DNA of 25,735 nt. Source: Bacteroidota bacterium. GTDB taxonomy: Bacteria; Bacteroidota; Bacteroidia; Chitinophagales; Chitinophagaceae. A program made the position numbers and the translations under genes. This document shows positions 16,827-25,350 of the stretch, in pieces; the stretch's first letter is position 1; the number at the start of each line of letters is the position of its first letter. The notes beneath the pieces were generated by a model. It was not told the origin of the DNA and did no database searches. It saw only the letters and a program-made list of their open reading frames with translations. The stretch lies in the NCBI GenBank assembly GCA_023386235.1, contig JAEWKC010000031.1, forward strand, positions 1 to 25,735, written 5' to 3'.

Positions 16827-19751
16827 GTGAATAAATTTTCTTCTTTATTGTCTTTTCTCCTTTTTCCATTACTTACTGTTTTATTACAGTTTTATGCATC
16901 TGCTCAGTCATTTAGACCAACTAAGACCTTTACTGTAAATGACGGGCTGCCCAGCAACCTGATATATGCATTGCTTGAAGACAATAAAGGCTTTTTATGG
17001 ATTGCAACAGATAACGGAGTGGTAAGATTTGATGGCAAGTATTTCAGAACTTTCAATACGAATGACGGACTTCCTGATAATGAGATACTGGAAGTTTTTA
17101 AGGAAAAAGACGGTACTATATGGGTAAACACTTTTAAGCAGGGGCCTTTTTATTTCGATGAGAAAAAAAACATTTTTGTAGACGCCTTAAAAAATGCAAG
17201 CGTTAATAAAGACTTTATAAATCTGGTTATTTATGGCTGCCCACTTGAAGACGGAGGTATTGTTTTCTATAATCATCATGGAGAATTTGTTTTCAAAGAT
17301 AAAAAGCTTGTAAAATCTTTGTCCAATTCAGCCTACTCATTTCTCATAAATAATCAGCATGCGTTTTTTAACACGAAAAAATTTATTAAAGAAAACAAAG
17401 TATTCAATTATGCATACTACAAAGAAAATAACAGGGCCGACAGCGCTTTATTATTTTCTGCTCAACAGGAAGATAATGTGTATACGTTCTCGTTATTAGA
17501 TAACCGTAAGCTATATACGCTTATGGATAAGGGAATATTTTACATTACAAAAATTAACGATCAATATCCCTACAATCTTAGTATAGATTCCATAAGTATT
17601 GGAAAGGAAATACTATGGTTCAGGCTTACGGAAGATAAAATAAACATCACCACAAAATACGGACAAATATATAGCTACGATAAAGAAAATTATAAGCTCA
17701 ATTATATCATTGAAGGAAATTTTATAGCTAATTGTGTATGGGAAGATAAGAATAAAAATGTTTGGGTAGGCACTTCTTCCAAAGGGATTATGCTGTATAA
17801 AAGAAATTATATACATCTCATAAACCTACACGACAATCACAAAATTGAACGCAATTTTATGAGTATTTATGCCGATGCAACAGGCAGGATTTTCGCCGGC
17901 AACTATTTTGGAGAAGTGATGGAATACAATGCCGGCATACACAAAATAAATTTAATTTCAACCGACAGAAAAGTAAAATGGATAAGAAAAATTATTGCTT
18001 CTCAGAATAAAATATTTTCTTTTTCAGAGCAAGCAGCCACCGCCGATTATAAAAGAACAATTCTTTATAACAATGCGCCTCTGATGCGCACTAAAACAGC
18101 ACTGGCTATTAATGACAGCATTATAATCATAGGCGGCGTTAACCCTCGGGGAGGTTTATATAAACTTAATACTATAACCGAAAAAGTATCAAGGCTAAAC
18201 TGCGATGTCATGCGGGTTTCATCATTAGCTTTGATAAATGACAGGTATATTTATTTGGGCACTTTAGATGGCGTATATAAATATGACTACCTTAAAAACA
18301 TAACTTATCCTCCCGAAAAAAAATCGCTTTTATATGGTAAAAGAATTATGGAACTGCAAAGTACAGAAGACAATTTGCTTTGTGTTGCCACTTCCACAGA
18401 TGGTTTGTATATAGTGCATAACGATAAGATCATTAAGCGAATTAGTAATTCGCTGCTATCAGACAATGCCATTACTGCTTTACACGCTGTAAATGACAGT
18501 TCATTATGGGTAGGGACAAGAAATGGCCTCAATAAAATAAAGTATCGTTTTCATAATAATAATTTTACTTACAAGATACATAGTTTTTATTCAACGGACG
18601 GACTGCCTGCAAATACAATAAACGACATCACCAGCTACAATAATGTAATCTATGTGGCTACAGAAAATGGGATTTGTTATTTGCATAGAAAAACCATTGA
18701 GCCTCCCGAAAAAATAAAACTATACCTAACCCGTATGATGGTCAATAACAAAGACCTGGAAATTACAAATGAATATTTGCTTGATTATGCCAGCAGGTCT
18801 ATCAAAATGGAATTTTCAGGAGTGGATCTGGGCGGAAATCTTAAAAAATTAATCTATAGCCTCGATAATGGTGCTTCATGGGCAGATATGCAGAACAATT
18901 ATCTCAACCTGGAACTAGTGCCCGGCGAACGTATGTTGCTAGTAAAAACGTCTAACTCTTATGATGCTGAAAACGCAAAACCCCTAGCTATTTTTTTCAA
19001 AGTCATATCTCCTGTATACCAGCGCATCTGGTTCCTTATTTTGGTTATTGCCGCTTTATTAAGTCTTACAACCTACCTGCTTCACCGAAACAAAATAATT
19101 AAAGAAAAGCGTATCTGGAATCAGAAATTAAAGCTTACGCAGGAGCGCAGCAGGATAACCGCAGACCTGCACGACGATATTGGCTCTACCATAAGCAGCT
19201 TGCAGATTTACAGCGAAGTAGCTTATAACCTGATAGATACAGATAAAGAAAAAGTAAGAAGAATTTTAAAGCATATCATCAATAACTCCGCGAAAATTTC
19301 TGAAGATATTTCAGATATTATCTGGAGTTTAAAAGGCCCTTCTTCCAGCACCCTCAGCTTATCAGGAAGAATTAAAAATTTCATTACTGAAGTGTTAGGA
19401 CCTACGGGCGTTAAATACAAGCTAAACGTTATGTACGATCTGTTTGAGACAGAAAATATTATTCTGTGCAGAAAAAACATTTTCCTGATTATAAAAGAAG
19501 CAATCAATAACATGCTAAAATACAGTAAAGCTGATTTTGTAAAGATAGAATTGTCTTATGAAGATAATTACTACGTTCTTTCTATAGAAGATAATGGCGA
19601 AGGCTTCGAATTAAAAAAGATTGGAAAAAAAGGCAACGGAGTAGGGAATATGCAAAAAAGAACAGAAGATATGGGCGGCCATTTTCAAATTATAACATCA
19701 CCCGGTAATGGCACAAAGATTATATCAACTATTCCTGTAAAAAAAATCTGA
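16827..19751 (+). CDS. Two-component sensor histidine kinase with periplasmic beta-propeller (Reg_prop, Y_Y_Y, HisKA_3)
   Basis: A 974-residue protein with a GTG start at 16827 that places a clean signal peptide (ending near YASAQS) at the N-terminus. The periplasmic part carries repeated propeller blades, such as LLEDNKGFLWIATDNGVVRF, VWEDKNKNVWVGTSSKGIML and HAVNDSSLWVGTRNGLNKI. A Y_Y_Y-type beta-sandwich follows at about 640-720 (KMEFSGVDLGG, LIYSLDNGASW). After one membrane helix (about 731-751) comes a HisKA_3 domain, ADLHDDIGSTISSL, with phospho-His H782. The HATPase domain has N-box EAINNMLKYSKA, DNGEGFEL and GNGVGNMQKRTEDMGG. There is no fused receiver or AraC domain, unlike Bacteroides SusR-type hybrids. 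It likely senses an extracytoplasmic carbohydrate or envelope signal and phosphorylates the upstream regulator. Confidence 0.93.
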   Translation: MNKFSSLLSFLLFPLLTVLLQFYASAQSFRPTKTFTVNDGLPSNLIYALLEDNKGFLWIATDNGVVRFDGKYFRTFNTNDGLPDNEILEVFKEKDGTIWVNTFKQGPFYFDEKKNIFVDALKNASVNKDFINLVIYGCPLEDGGIVFYNHHGEFVFKDKKLVKSLSNSAYSFLINNQHAFFNTKKFIKENKVFNYAYYKENNRADSALLFSAQQEDNVYTFSLLDNRKLYTLMDKGIFYITKINDQYPYNLSIDSISIGKEILWFRLTEDKINITTKYGQIYSYDKENYKLNYIIEGNFIANCVWEDKNKNVWVGTSSKGIMLYKRNYIHLINLHDNHKIERNFMSIYADATGRIFAGNYFGEVMEYNAGIHKINLISTDRKVKWIRKIIASQNKIFSFSEQAATADYKRTILYNNAPLMRTKTALAINDSIIIIGGVNPRGGLYKLNTITEKVSRLNCDVMRVSSLALINDRYIYLGTLDGVYKYDYLKNITYPPEKKSLLYGKRIMELQSTEDNLLCVATSTDGLYIVHNDKIIKRISNSLLSDNAITALHAVNDSSLWVGTRNGLNKIKYRFHNNNFTYKIHSFYSTDGLPANTINDITSYNNVIYVATENGICYLHRKTIEPPEKIKLYLTRMMVNNKDLEITNEYLLDYASRSIKMEFSGVDLGGNLKKLIYSLDNGASWADMQNNYLNLELVPGERMLLVKTSNSYDAENAKPLAIFFKVISPVYQRIWFLILVIAALLSLTTYLLHRNKIIKEKRIWNQKLKLTQERSRITADLHDDIGSTISSLQIYSEVAYNLIDTDKEKVRRILKHIINNSAKISEDISDIIWSLKGPSSSTLSLSGRIKNFITEVLGPTGVKYKLNVMYDLFETENIILCRKNIFLIIKEAINNMLKYSKADFVKIELSYEDNYYVLSIEDNGEGFELKKIGKKGNGVGNMQKRTEDMGGHFQIITSPGNGTKIISTIPVKKI

Positions 19752-19853
19752 TACTTTTTTAAAGCTTCATTTTTCTTCGGTAAAAGTATATTTTATGATG
19801 ATAGATAAAATTGTGTAAACTTTTTTTACATTTATCATATAAAAAATACAAAC

Positions 19854-20570
19854 ATGAATCAAAATTTTGAAGTTTTTGATTGGCACCGAATATTTGTAGG
19901 CGATGCACCGCTTATTTTCTTATTAGAAATAATCTTCAGGACTGTTATTATGTATTGCTATACAATTTTTCTTTTAAGAATATTAGGAAAAAGAGGTATC
20001 GGGCAGTTCTCTATTTTAGAAGTATCTATCATCATATGCTTTGGATCTGCTATTGGCGATCCTATGATAGACGGCGGTGTGCCCATACTTCACGGTATTG
20101 TGGCAGTTACTGCGATAGCTTTATTGCAGGTAGGCCTGGAAAAATTCATAAATAAGAATAAGACTATGGAGCAAATCATGGAAGGCTCGCCGGGGCTTAT
20201 TGTGGAGAATGGAATGATTCAGCTCGATAGATTAAAGGAAGACAACCTTTCAAAACAAGATTTATTTAGATCGCTGCGCAGTAAAGACGTATCCCATTTA
20301 GGAGAGGTAAGCAAAGCTTTCTTTGAAACATCAGGAGATATTTCAGTGCTTTTGCATTCAGAAGAAAAAATAAAACCCGGACTTACGGTTGTACCCGAAG
20401 AAGAAATTTCCTCTGAACTTATTCTAAAGGCCCGGGAGAATGCTGCAAAAGATGCCGGTCAATATTGCTGCATGAACTGCGGCAACGTCAGAAGTTATAA
20501 AAAGAATACGCCATTGGCGCCCTGCACCGTTTGTAACGGCGAGCATTGGATAAAAGCGGTAATGGAATAA
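19854..20570 (+). CDS. YetF/DUF421-family membrane protein with C-terminal Cys4 cluster
   Basis: A 238-residue protein. Three membrane helices occupy about 15-95, with RILGKRGIGQFSILEVSIII and GSAIGDPM, the signature region of DUF421 (YetF/YcaP) proteins. The cytoplasmic domain follows: EGSPGLIVENGMIQLDRLKEDNLS and LFRSLRSKDVSHLGEVSKAF. After the usual family end there is a short tail with C206-x-x-C209 and C224-x-x-C227 in a layout like a zinc ribbon, ending GEHWIKAVME. The biochemical role of the family is not settled. The gene stands alone, with 102 bases before it and 162 bases after it. A long-spaced inverted repeat (ATACTTTT at 19751-19758, AAAAGTAT at 19782-19789) lies upstream. Confidence 0.87.
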   Translation: MNQNFEVFDWHRIFVGDAPLIFLLEIIFRTVIMYCYTIFLLRILGKRGIGQFSILEVSIIICFGSAIGDPMIDGGVPILHGIVAVTAIALLQVGLEKFINKNKTMEQIMEGSPGLIVENGMIQLDRLKEDNLSKQDLFRSLRSKDVSHLGEVSKAFFETSGDISVLLHSEEKIKPGLTVVPEEEISSELILKARENAAKDAGQYCCMNCGNVRSYKKNTPLAPCTVCNGEHWIKAVME

Positions 20571-20680
20571 ACTTCATCCTATTCATTATCTTGGTCAATT
20601 TTCAAAAACGGCTATTCGCTTTTATCCTAAAAATTACTTAAACATTTGTATAGCATACTGTTAAGCCTGATCTTTGGTTC

Positions 20681-20688
20681 TAACTTTG
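20681..20688 (+). promoter_or_regulatory. Predicted -7 box of the Ca2+-ATPase gene
   Basis: TAACTTTG matches the Bacteroidota -7 consensus TAnnTTTG and would start transcription about 38 bases before the ATG at 20733. No well-spaced -33 TTTG was found, so support comes from the -7 element and position only. Confidence 0.42.
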
Positions 20689-20732
20689 CATACATACAAC
20701 TTACTACTACACACTTAAACTAATAATATTAT

Positions 20733-23381
20733 ATGTGGTTCACTAAAACAAATGAAGAAGTACTAAAAGAACTGAATGTTGATATTTCTACGGGACTTTC
20801 AGAAGAAGAAGCACTGTCCAGATTAGAAAAAAACGGACCTAACAAGTTAAATGAAGAGAAGAAAAAGTCAGTTCTAAAAATGTTCCTTCATCATTTAAAC
20901 GATTGGCTTATCTATGTTTTGTTTGCTGCCGTTATCATAACTGTACTTTTAAGTGAATATATTGATGCCGTCATTATTTTAGCGGTAATCATTATCAATG
21001 CTGCTTTAGGTGTATTGCAGGAAGTGAAGGCAGGCAAAGCCATTGAGGCATTACAAAAGATGAGCTCTCCCAAAACATTGGTAAGGCGCGGCGGACAAGT
21101 AAAAGAAATTGAATCGGACAAAATAGTAGTAGGCGATGTGGTAGTGCTGGAAACAGGGCGCTTTGTAGGAGCCGATCTTCGTTTGATAGAAGATGCAAAT
21201 TTACAGATTGAAGAATCTGCCCTTACGGGTGAATCGGTAGCTTCAGAAAAAAATGCCGGCGAAGTGATAACCGATCCGGAAACACCGTTGGGCGACAGGA
21301 TGAATTCCGCATATATGTCTACCTTGGTAACGTATGGCAGAGGGGTAGGAGTGGTAGTGGGAACCGGTATGGATACAGAAATTGGTAAAATAGCGGATAT
21401 AATCCACCAAGATGAATCAGGAAAAACGCCGCTCGAAAAGCGTATGGACGAATTGGGTAAAATGCTGGGCATGATTGCTATTGGGGTATGTATTTTAATA
21501 TTTGTTTTATCCTGGATACAGGGAAGAGATTTAGCCGAAATGTTTCTTACATCTGTATCGCTCGCTGTAGCTTCCATCCCTGAAGGGCTTGCCGCGATTG
21601 TCGCGGTAGTACTTTCTATTGGCGTAACGCAGATGTCTAAAAGAAACGCTATTATCAAAAGATTACCGGCAGTAGAGACGCTGGGTTCCGTAAATGTGGT
21701 ATGCTCTGATAAAACAGGCACGCTTACACAAAATAAAATGACTGTAGTAAAATATTTTACCGCGGATGACGGCATAGCAGAGGTACAACGCGGAAAAGAA
21801 AACACAGCATCCGAATCTGCTCATTTACTGTCGCGCGGAATGATACTGGCGTCTGATGCCACTTATGAAAACGGTGAGGGTACAGGAGATCCTACAGAAA
21901 TAGCCCTGTTGGTGTTAGGAGATGATATAGGATTGGATCGTAAAAAACTTAATGAAGAAACAAGCAGGGAAAATGAAATGGCTTTTGATTCGGATAGAAA
22001 ATTAATGTCTACATTAGTAAAACGTGACGATAAATATCGTGTTTTTACAAAAGGAGCTATCAGCAGTTTGTTTGATATATCTACACATTATCTTATCAAT
22101 GGAGAAAAAGTGCCTATCACCGAGGAACATAAACAGCAAATAATAGAGCAGTCCAATGTCATGTCTGATCAAGCATTGAGAACCTTAGGCCTGGCTTATA
22201 AAGATGTAGAAGGATATAAAGAAAGTGAAGAACTGGAGAGCGAACTGACTTTTATAGGATTCGTAGGCATGATAGACCCGCCAAGAGAAGAAGTAAAACC
22301 TTCAATAGAACTGGCTAAGCAAGCGGGTATTACTACTGTTATGATCACCGGCGACCATAAAAATACAGCCTTCGCCATAGCAAAAGATTTAGGCATTGCC
22401 AGCAATATTGACCAAGCCATTACAGGTAAAGAATTAGATAAGATTGCAGAAAGTGAAATAAACGAGCGGGTGAAAGATTACAGGATATATGCGCGTGTAT
22501 CTCCCGAGCATAAGGTAAAAATAGTGCGTGCTCTCAAAGCCAACGGCAATGTAGTATCTATGACAGGCGATGGGGTAAATGATGCGCCGTCCTTAAACAC
22601 TGCTGACATAGGTGTGGCAATGGGCATTACTGGTACTGATGTGGCTAAAGGAGCAGCGGATATGATATTAACCGACGATAACTTTTCTACCATAGTAAAA
22701 GCAATAGAGCAGGGTAGAAATATCTATAACAATATTAAAAAAGCGGTTATCTTCTTATTGACTTGTAATTTAGGTGAGGTTGTCGCCATGTTTGTTACAC
22801 TTCTCATAGGTTGGCAGGCACCTTTGATAGCCACACAACTTTTATGGATTAATCTTATTACCGATTCTTTACCGGCCATCGCGCTGGGTATGGATCCCGG
22901 AGACCCTGATGTAATGAAGGAAAAGCCCCGTCCTGCAAAGGAAAGCTTTTTTGCCAAAGGCGCGGGCACACAGGCAATATTCGGCGGCTTACTGATAGGC
23001 GCGCTCACCATCATTGGCTTTTGGTACGGCTATTACGAACATGGCTACGCGCCAATGGACGCCAATGTGCCCAAAAGTGTAATGGAATACGCGCGCACGA
23101 TGGCTTTTATGGTATTGGTTTGCGCGCAGCTCTTTTACTCATTAGCTATCAGAAGTCATACAAAATCAATTTTCAAAATCGGTTTGTTCAGCAATAAAAT
23201 GCTGATACTGGCTATTGTAGCGGGCATTTTACTGCAGTTGTTAGTAATGCTGATTCCTTTTATGCGCGAGGCGTTTAAGCTGCAAATGCTGGATAGCAAA
23301 GGCTGGATAATGGCTATAGCTTTAGGTTTGGTGCCATTGTTCATCAATGAAATCCGTAAACTTTTTATGAAGAAGCAATAA
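20733..23381 (+). CDS. Ca2+-type P-type ATPase (P2A, SERCA/LMCA-like)
   Basis: An 882-residue protein with the full P-type layout: N-terminal cation-ATPase region, TM1-2 (about 58-95), actuator domain with LTGES (164-168), TM3-4 with SIPEGLAAI (E284), phosphorylation site DKTGTLT (D326), KGA in the nucleotide domain, MITGDH, TGDGVNDAP (611-619) and six C-terminal helices. TM5 has CNLGE and TM6 has NLITDSLPA; these correspond to SERCA N768/E771 and N796/T799/D800, so the Ca2+ ligands of TM4-6 are present. In TM8 the segment VCAQLFYSL aligns with SERCA VTIEMCNAL, replacing E908 by Gln. It likely exports Ca2+ (possibly Mn2+) from the cytoplasm using ATP. It appears to be a single-gene transcript. 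Confidence 0.93.
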   Translation: MWFTKTNEEVLKELNVDISTGLSEEEALSRLEKNGPNKLNEEKKKSVLKMFLHHLNDWLIYVLFAAVIITVLLSEYIDAVIILAVIIINAALGVLQEVKAGKAIEALQKMSSPKTLVRRGGQVKEIESDKIVVGDVVVLETGRFVGADLRLIEDANLQIEESALTGESVASEKNAGEVITDPETPLGDRMNSAYMSTLVTYGRGVGVVVGTGMDTEIGKIADIIHQDESGKTPLEKRMDELGKMLGMIAIGVCILIFVLSWIQGRDLAEMFLTSVSLAVASIPEGLAAIVAVVLSIGVTQMSKRNAIIKRLPAVETLGSVNVVCSDKTGTLTQNKMTVVKYFTADDGIAEVQRGKENTASESAHLLSRGMILASDATYENGEGTGDPTEIALLVLGDDIGLDRKKLNEETSRENEMAFDSDRKLMSTLVKRDDKYRVFTKGAISSLFDISTHYLINGEKVPITEEHKQQIIEQSNVMSDQALRTLGLAYKDVEGYKESEELESELTFIGFVGMIDPPREEVKPSIELAKQAGITTVMITGDHKNTAFAIAKDLGIASNIDQAITGKELDKIAESEINERVKDYRIYARVSPEHKVKIVRALKANGNVVSMTGDGVNDAPSLNTADIGVAMGITGTDVAKGAADMILTDDNFSTIVKAIEQGRNIYNNIKKAVIFLLTCNLGEVVAMFVTLLIGWQAPLIATQLLWINLITDSLPAIALGMDPGDPDVMKEKPRPAKESFFAKGAGTQAIFGGLLIGALTIIGFWYGYYEHGYAPMDANVPKSVMEYARTMAFMVLVCAQLFYSLAIRSHTKSIFKIGLFSNKMLILAIVAGILLQLLVMLIPFMREAFKLQMLDSKGWIMAIALGLVPLFINEIRKLFMKKQ

Positions 23382-23428
23382 ACTTCAATGTTATAGTCAC
23401 TAATGTTCTCAAGAGTAGCATTTATTCT

Positions 23429-23463
23429 TTTGATGCGATATTTCAAATAAATGAATAAGTTTG
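23429..23463 (+). promoter_or_regulatory. Predicted promoter of the VOC-GNAT-DUF1801 operon
   Basis: TTTG at 23429-23432 and TAAGTTTG at 23456-23463 match the Bacteroidota -33 (TTTG) and -7 (TAnnTTTG) elements, separated by 23 bases, near the upper limit of usual spacing. Transcription would start about 36 bases before the ATG at 23507. Confidence 0.45.
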
Positions 23464-23506
23464 TTTAGAAAAACAAAACGCTATTTCTTTATATAAACTA
23501 TAATTT

Positions 23507-23896
23507 ATGACAGATACAAAAAATATAAGGCTGGGAGCATTTTCTGTAAGCCTTGCAGTGAAAGACTTACAGGCTTCAAAAGTTTTTTATGAAAACCTAG
23601 GCTTTACGCAACTGGGAGGAGATATCAATAAAAACTATTTGATCATGAAAAACGAAAACGCTTTAATAGGACTTTTCCAGGGAATGTTTCAGGGAAATAT
23701 TTTAACATTCAATCCCGGCTGGAACGAAAGCGGTGAAAACACCGATACATTTGACGATGTAAGAGCTATACAGCAGCATATCAAATCAAAAGGCGTTACG
23801 CTTGATACCGAAGCCGATGAAAATACACAAGGACCGGCAGGTATTTTCCTGAAAGATCCCGACGGCAATATTATTTTGATTGACCAGCACAGATAA
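23507..23896 (+). CDS. VOC-superfamily protein (glyoxalase/bleomycin-resistance fold)
   Basis: A 129-residue protein. It has the paired beta-alpha-beta-beta-beta modules of the VOC fold: FSVSLAVKDLQASKVFYENL followed by GFTQLG in the first half, and DDVRAIQQHIKSKGV, then GPAGIFLKDPDGNIILIDQH in the second. The C-terminal FLKDPDGN(I/V)I motif is diagnostic for the superfamily. Reaction and metal use cannot be predicted from this, since members include dioxygenases, glyoxalases and resistance proteins. It is the first of three closely spaced plus-strand genes: the GNAT gene starts nine bases after its stop, and DUF1801 follows. Such trios of small VOC/GNAT/DUF1801 genes are a frequent but unexplained arrangement in Bacteroidota. 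Confidence 0.87.
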   Translation: MTDTKNIRLGAFSVSLAVKDLQASKVFYENLGFTQLGGDINKNYLIMKNENALIGLFQGMFQGNILTFNPGWNESGENTDTFDDVRAIQQHIKSKGVTLDTEADENTQGPAGIFLKDPDGNIILIDQHR

Positions 23897-23905
23897 TCTT
23901 TCGCA

Positions 23906-24367
23906 ATGAAAATTAATATCATTGAGTATACGCCGGAGTTGAGCATATATTTCAGAAAGTTGAATGAAGAATGGTTGCAAAAATATTTTGTGGTAGAAGA
24001 ATATGATGAATCGCTTTTTGCGCGTCCGGAAAAAATTATTGAAGACGGGGGTAGAATTTTCTTTGCACAAAACGACCACAATGAAATAATTGCCACTGCT
24101 TCATTAATAAAGGAGGAAAATACTTTTGAACTGGCAAAGATGGCTGTAACAGAGGCTTACAAAGGAAAAGGCATAGGTAATGTACTAATGGAATATTGTA
24201 TTAACGAGGCTAGAAAATTAGGGGCGGAAAAAATATTTTTAGTATCTAATAAAAATCTTACTCCGGCATTGAATATGTATAAAAAATATGGTTTTATAGA
24301 AGTAGCCATGGAGATGGAAAACAATCCTTATCAGCGTGGCGACATTAAAATGGAATTAAGTTTATAA
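23906..24367 (+). CDS. GNAT-family N-acetyltransferase
   Basis: A 153-residue protein with the GNAT core. Strand beta4 (FELAKMAVTEAY) is followed by the pyrophosphate-binding loop KGKGIGNVLM, matching the Q/R-x-x-G-x-G/A motif A that binds acetyl-CoA. Motif B follows as AEKIFLVSNKNLTPALNMYKKY split over strand and helix, ending in the characteristic YKKYGFIEV. The N-terminal WLQKYFVVEEYDE segment resembles the small-molecule or MarR-fused GNAT group. The substrate is unknown. It lies between the VOC and DUF1801 genes with four to nine base gaps, so the three are probably co-transcribed. Confidence 0.9.
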   Translation: MKINIIEYTPELSIYFRKLNEEWLQKYFVVEEYDESLFARPEKIIEDGGRIFFAQNDHNEIIATASLIKEENTFELAKMAVTEAYKGKGIGNVLMEYCINEARKLGAEKIFLVSNKNLTPALNMYKKYGFIEVAMEMENNPYQRGDIKMELSL

Positions 24368-24371
24368 AAAA

Positions 24372-24740
24372 ATGCCAATGAAAGAAAATAAAACCAAGCC
24401 TACACAAATACCTGTAGAGGCATTTACAGAAACCATAGATCCGAAGAAAAAAGAGGATACTTTAGAATTGATAAAGATAATGCAACAATTATCCAAAGAG
24501 CCGCCTGTAATGTGGGGGCCGTCAATAATAGGCTTTGGCAGTTGTCATTACAAATACGATTCAGGACGAGAGGGCGACATGCCGCTGATTGGCTTTTCTC
24601 CACGCAAAGATAAATTCTCTTTATATGTAAGCTGCGACAGTGATTTTGCAAAAGAACTTTTACTTCAATTAGGAAAAATAAAAAAAGTGTGGCCTGCATT
24701 TATTTTAAAAAACTGGACGATATTCATCTACCGGTTTTAA
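24372..24740 (+). CDS. DUF1801 (YdhG-like) protein, C-terminus frameshifted at an A7 run
   Basis: The uninterrupted frame encodes 122 residues, beginning MPMKENKTKPTQIPVEAF. The core is the DUF1801 family: EPPVMWGPSIIGFGSCHYKY, DSGREGDMPLIGFSPRKDK and FSLYVSCDSDFAKELLLQLG. After LGK the expected family ending (K-x-C-LYI-KKL-x-D) is missing from this frame, which instead runs KKVWPAFILKNWTIFIYRF. The expected ending is present one frame back from the A7 run at 24680-24686 (see the next entry). So this copy is either a frameshift mutant, a sequencing error, or expressed by -1 slippage. The family's function is not established. It is the third gene of the VOC-GNAT-DUF1801 run. Confidence 0.8.
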   Translation: MPMKENKTKPTQIPVEAFTETIDPKKKEDTLELIKIMQQLSKEPPVMWGPSIIGFGSCHYKYDSGREGDMPLIGFSPRKDKFSLYVSCDSDFAKELLLQLGKIKKVWPAFILKNWTIFIYRF

Positions 24741-24790
24741 AAAAAATAATAAAGCTTTCTTTACAAACGAGCAAAGAGCAATGGGGTTAA
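24680..24790 (+). other. -1 frame continuation of DUF1801 after heptamer A-AAA-AAA
   Basis: In the zero frame the run reads ATA-AAA-AAA-GTG (24678-24689), so 24680-24686 is A-AAA-AAA in the phase of a classical -1 slippery heptamer. Reading on from 24686 gives SVACIYFKKLDDIHLPVLKK and then IIKLSLQTSKEQWG, ending at TAA 24788-24790. This is the conserved DUF1801 C-terminus. The restored product would be 139 residues, the family's usual length. AGGA (24671-24674) lies just upstream, but I see no strong downstream hairpin. Confidence 0.7.
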
Positions 24791-24805
24791 CTGCCATTAT
24801 TTTTT
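24780..24805 (+). terminator. Rho-independent terminator behind the VOC-GNAT-DUF1801 run
   Basis: AATGGGG-TTAA-CTGCCATT forms a stem of about seven base pairs with one bulged G and one wobble pair (24780-24798), followed by ATTTTTT (24799-24805). The loop contains the TAA that ends the restored DUF1801 frame, which places this terminator at the intended end of that gene rather than at the premature stop. Confidence 0.5.
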
Positions 24806-24943
24806 ATCGGCATTATTGGATTCGTTACTTTTTTCATCCTGCTTTTTATGGTACATGATAAATACCAATATTATTATCGGCACTAGAATCATTATAGCAC
24901 CTACAACGGTTAAAATAATTTTATCGAATGCAACACCAAACAT
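24797..24943 (-). CDS. 48-residue single-pass membrane protein
   Basis: On the minus strand, ATG at 24943-24941 opens 48 codons ending in TAA at 24799-24797. The protein has a hydrophobic helix at about residues 9-30 (IILTVVGAIMILVPIIILVF) followed by a highly charged tail (YHKKQDEKSNESNNADKK). This topology, a short N-terminus, one helix and a polar C-terminal tail, is common among small inner-membrane proteins. I recognise no family. It converges on the DUF1801 gene, its stop falling within the terminator. The amphipathic composition and clean helix/tail partition make a real gene more likely than a chance frame. Confidence 0.5.
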   Translation of the reverse strand: MFGVAFDKIILTVVGAIMILVPIIILVFIMYHKKQDEKSNESNNADKK

Positions 24944-25350
24944 AGATAAAGATGAATGTTTTTTTAATAATTAAAATTAAAGAATATTAATCATATAATT
25001 TACAAAATATAGTACCAAGGATTTAAGTAGTTAGAATATCTAAAATTTCCTATAATTTATATTATGTTAAGTAAAGTTATTTCTTTATTTATATCTAATA
25101 ATCTATTCAGGTCCTATTATTTATATATGATTTGCTTGTGCTCATTAGATTTGCTTTGACCTCCCTTTCCTGTTTACGATTATAATCCGCTTAGCAGTTG
25201 TAAACTCTTTTCTTCCTTTAATTCTGCTTATCACTTGATTTTTATTGAAGTCATTTTTTAAATACAATACAGTATATTTTCGGATTGTAGAATTCCGACT
25301 TTTAACATCGCCTACTTTAGATAGTTTAAATATTGACAAGTATCTAATTA
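24944..25350. other. AT-rich region before the insertion sequence, no confident gene
   Basis: About 400 bases with no recognisable RNA, repeat or conserved protein. A minus-strand frame at 25145-25339 could encode 64 residues from a TTG, Lys/Arg/Ile-rich (VISRIKGRKEFTTAKRIIIV), without family resemblance. That frame stays open to the left for nine codons across the edge of the insertion sequence, up to a stop at 25364-25366. It could be the tail of a gene interrupted by the element or a chance frame. Confidence 0.3.

Noticed and set aside
19751..19789. Inverted repeat ATACTTTT/AAAAGTAT behind the kinase gene as a terminator
   Set aside because: The stem is AT-rich with a 23-base loop and no clean T-tract, so termination is not supported.
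20912..21805. A 297-codon antisense frame inside the Ca2+-ATPase gene
   Set aside because: It is fully covered by a gene with all P-type motifs, and its Ser/Thr/Pro-rich translation has no domain pattern.
23689..24096. Antisense frames across the VOC and GNAT genes
   Set aside because: They lie opposite two genes with clear family motifs and show no recognisable domain.
25145..25339. The 64-codon minus-strand frame as a confident gene
   Set aside because: TTG start, no family resemblance and low-complexity Lys/Arg/Ile composition; kept only as part of the region description and a low-interest finding.
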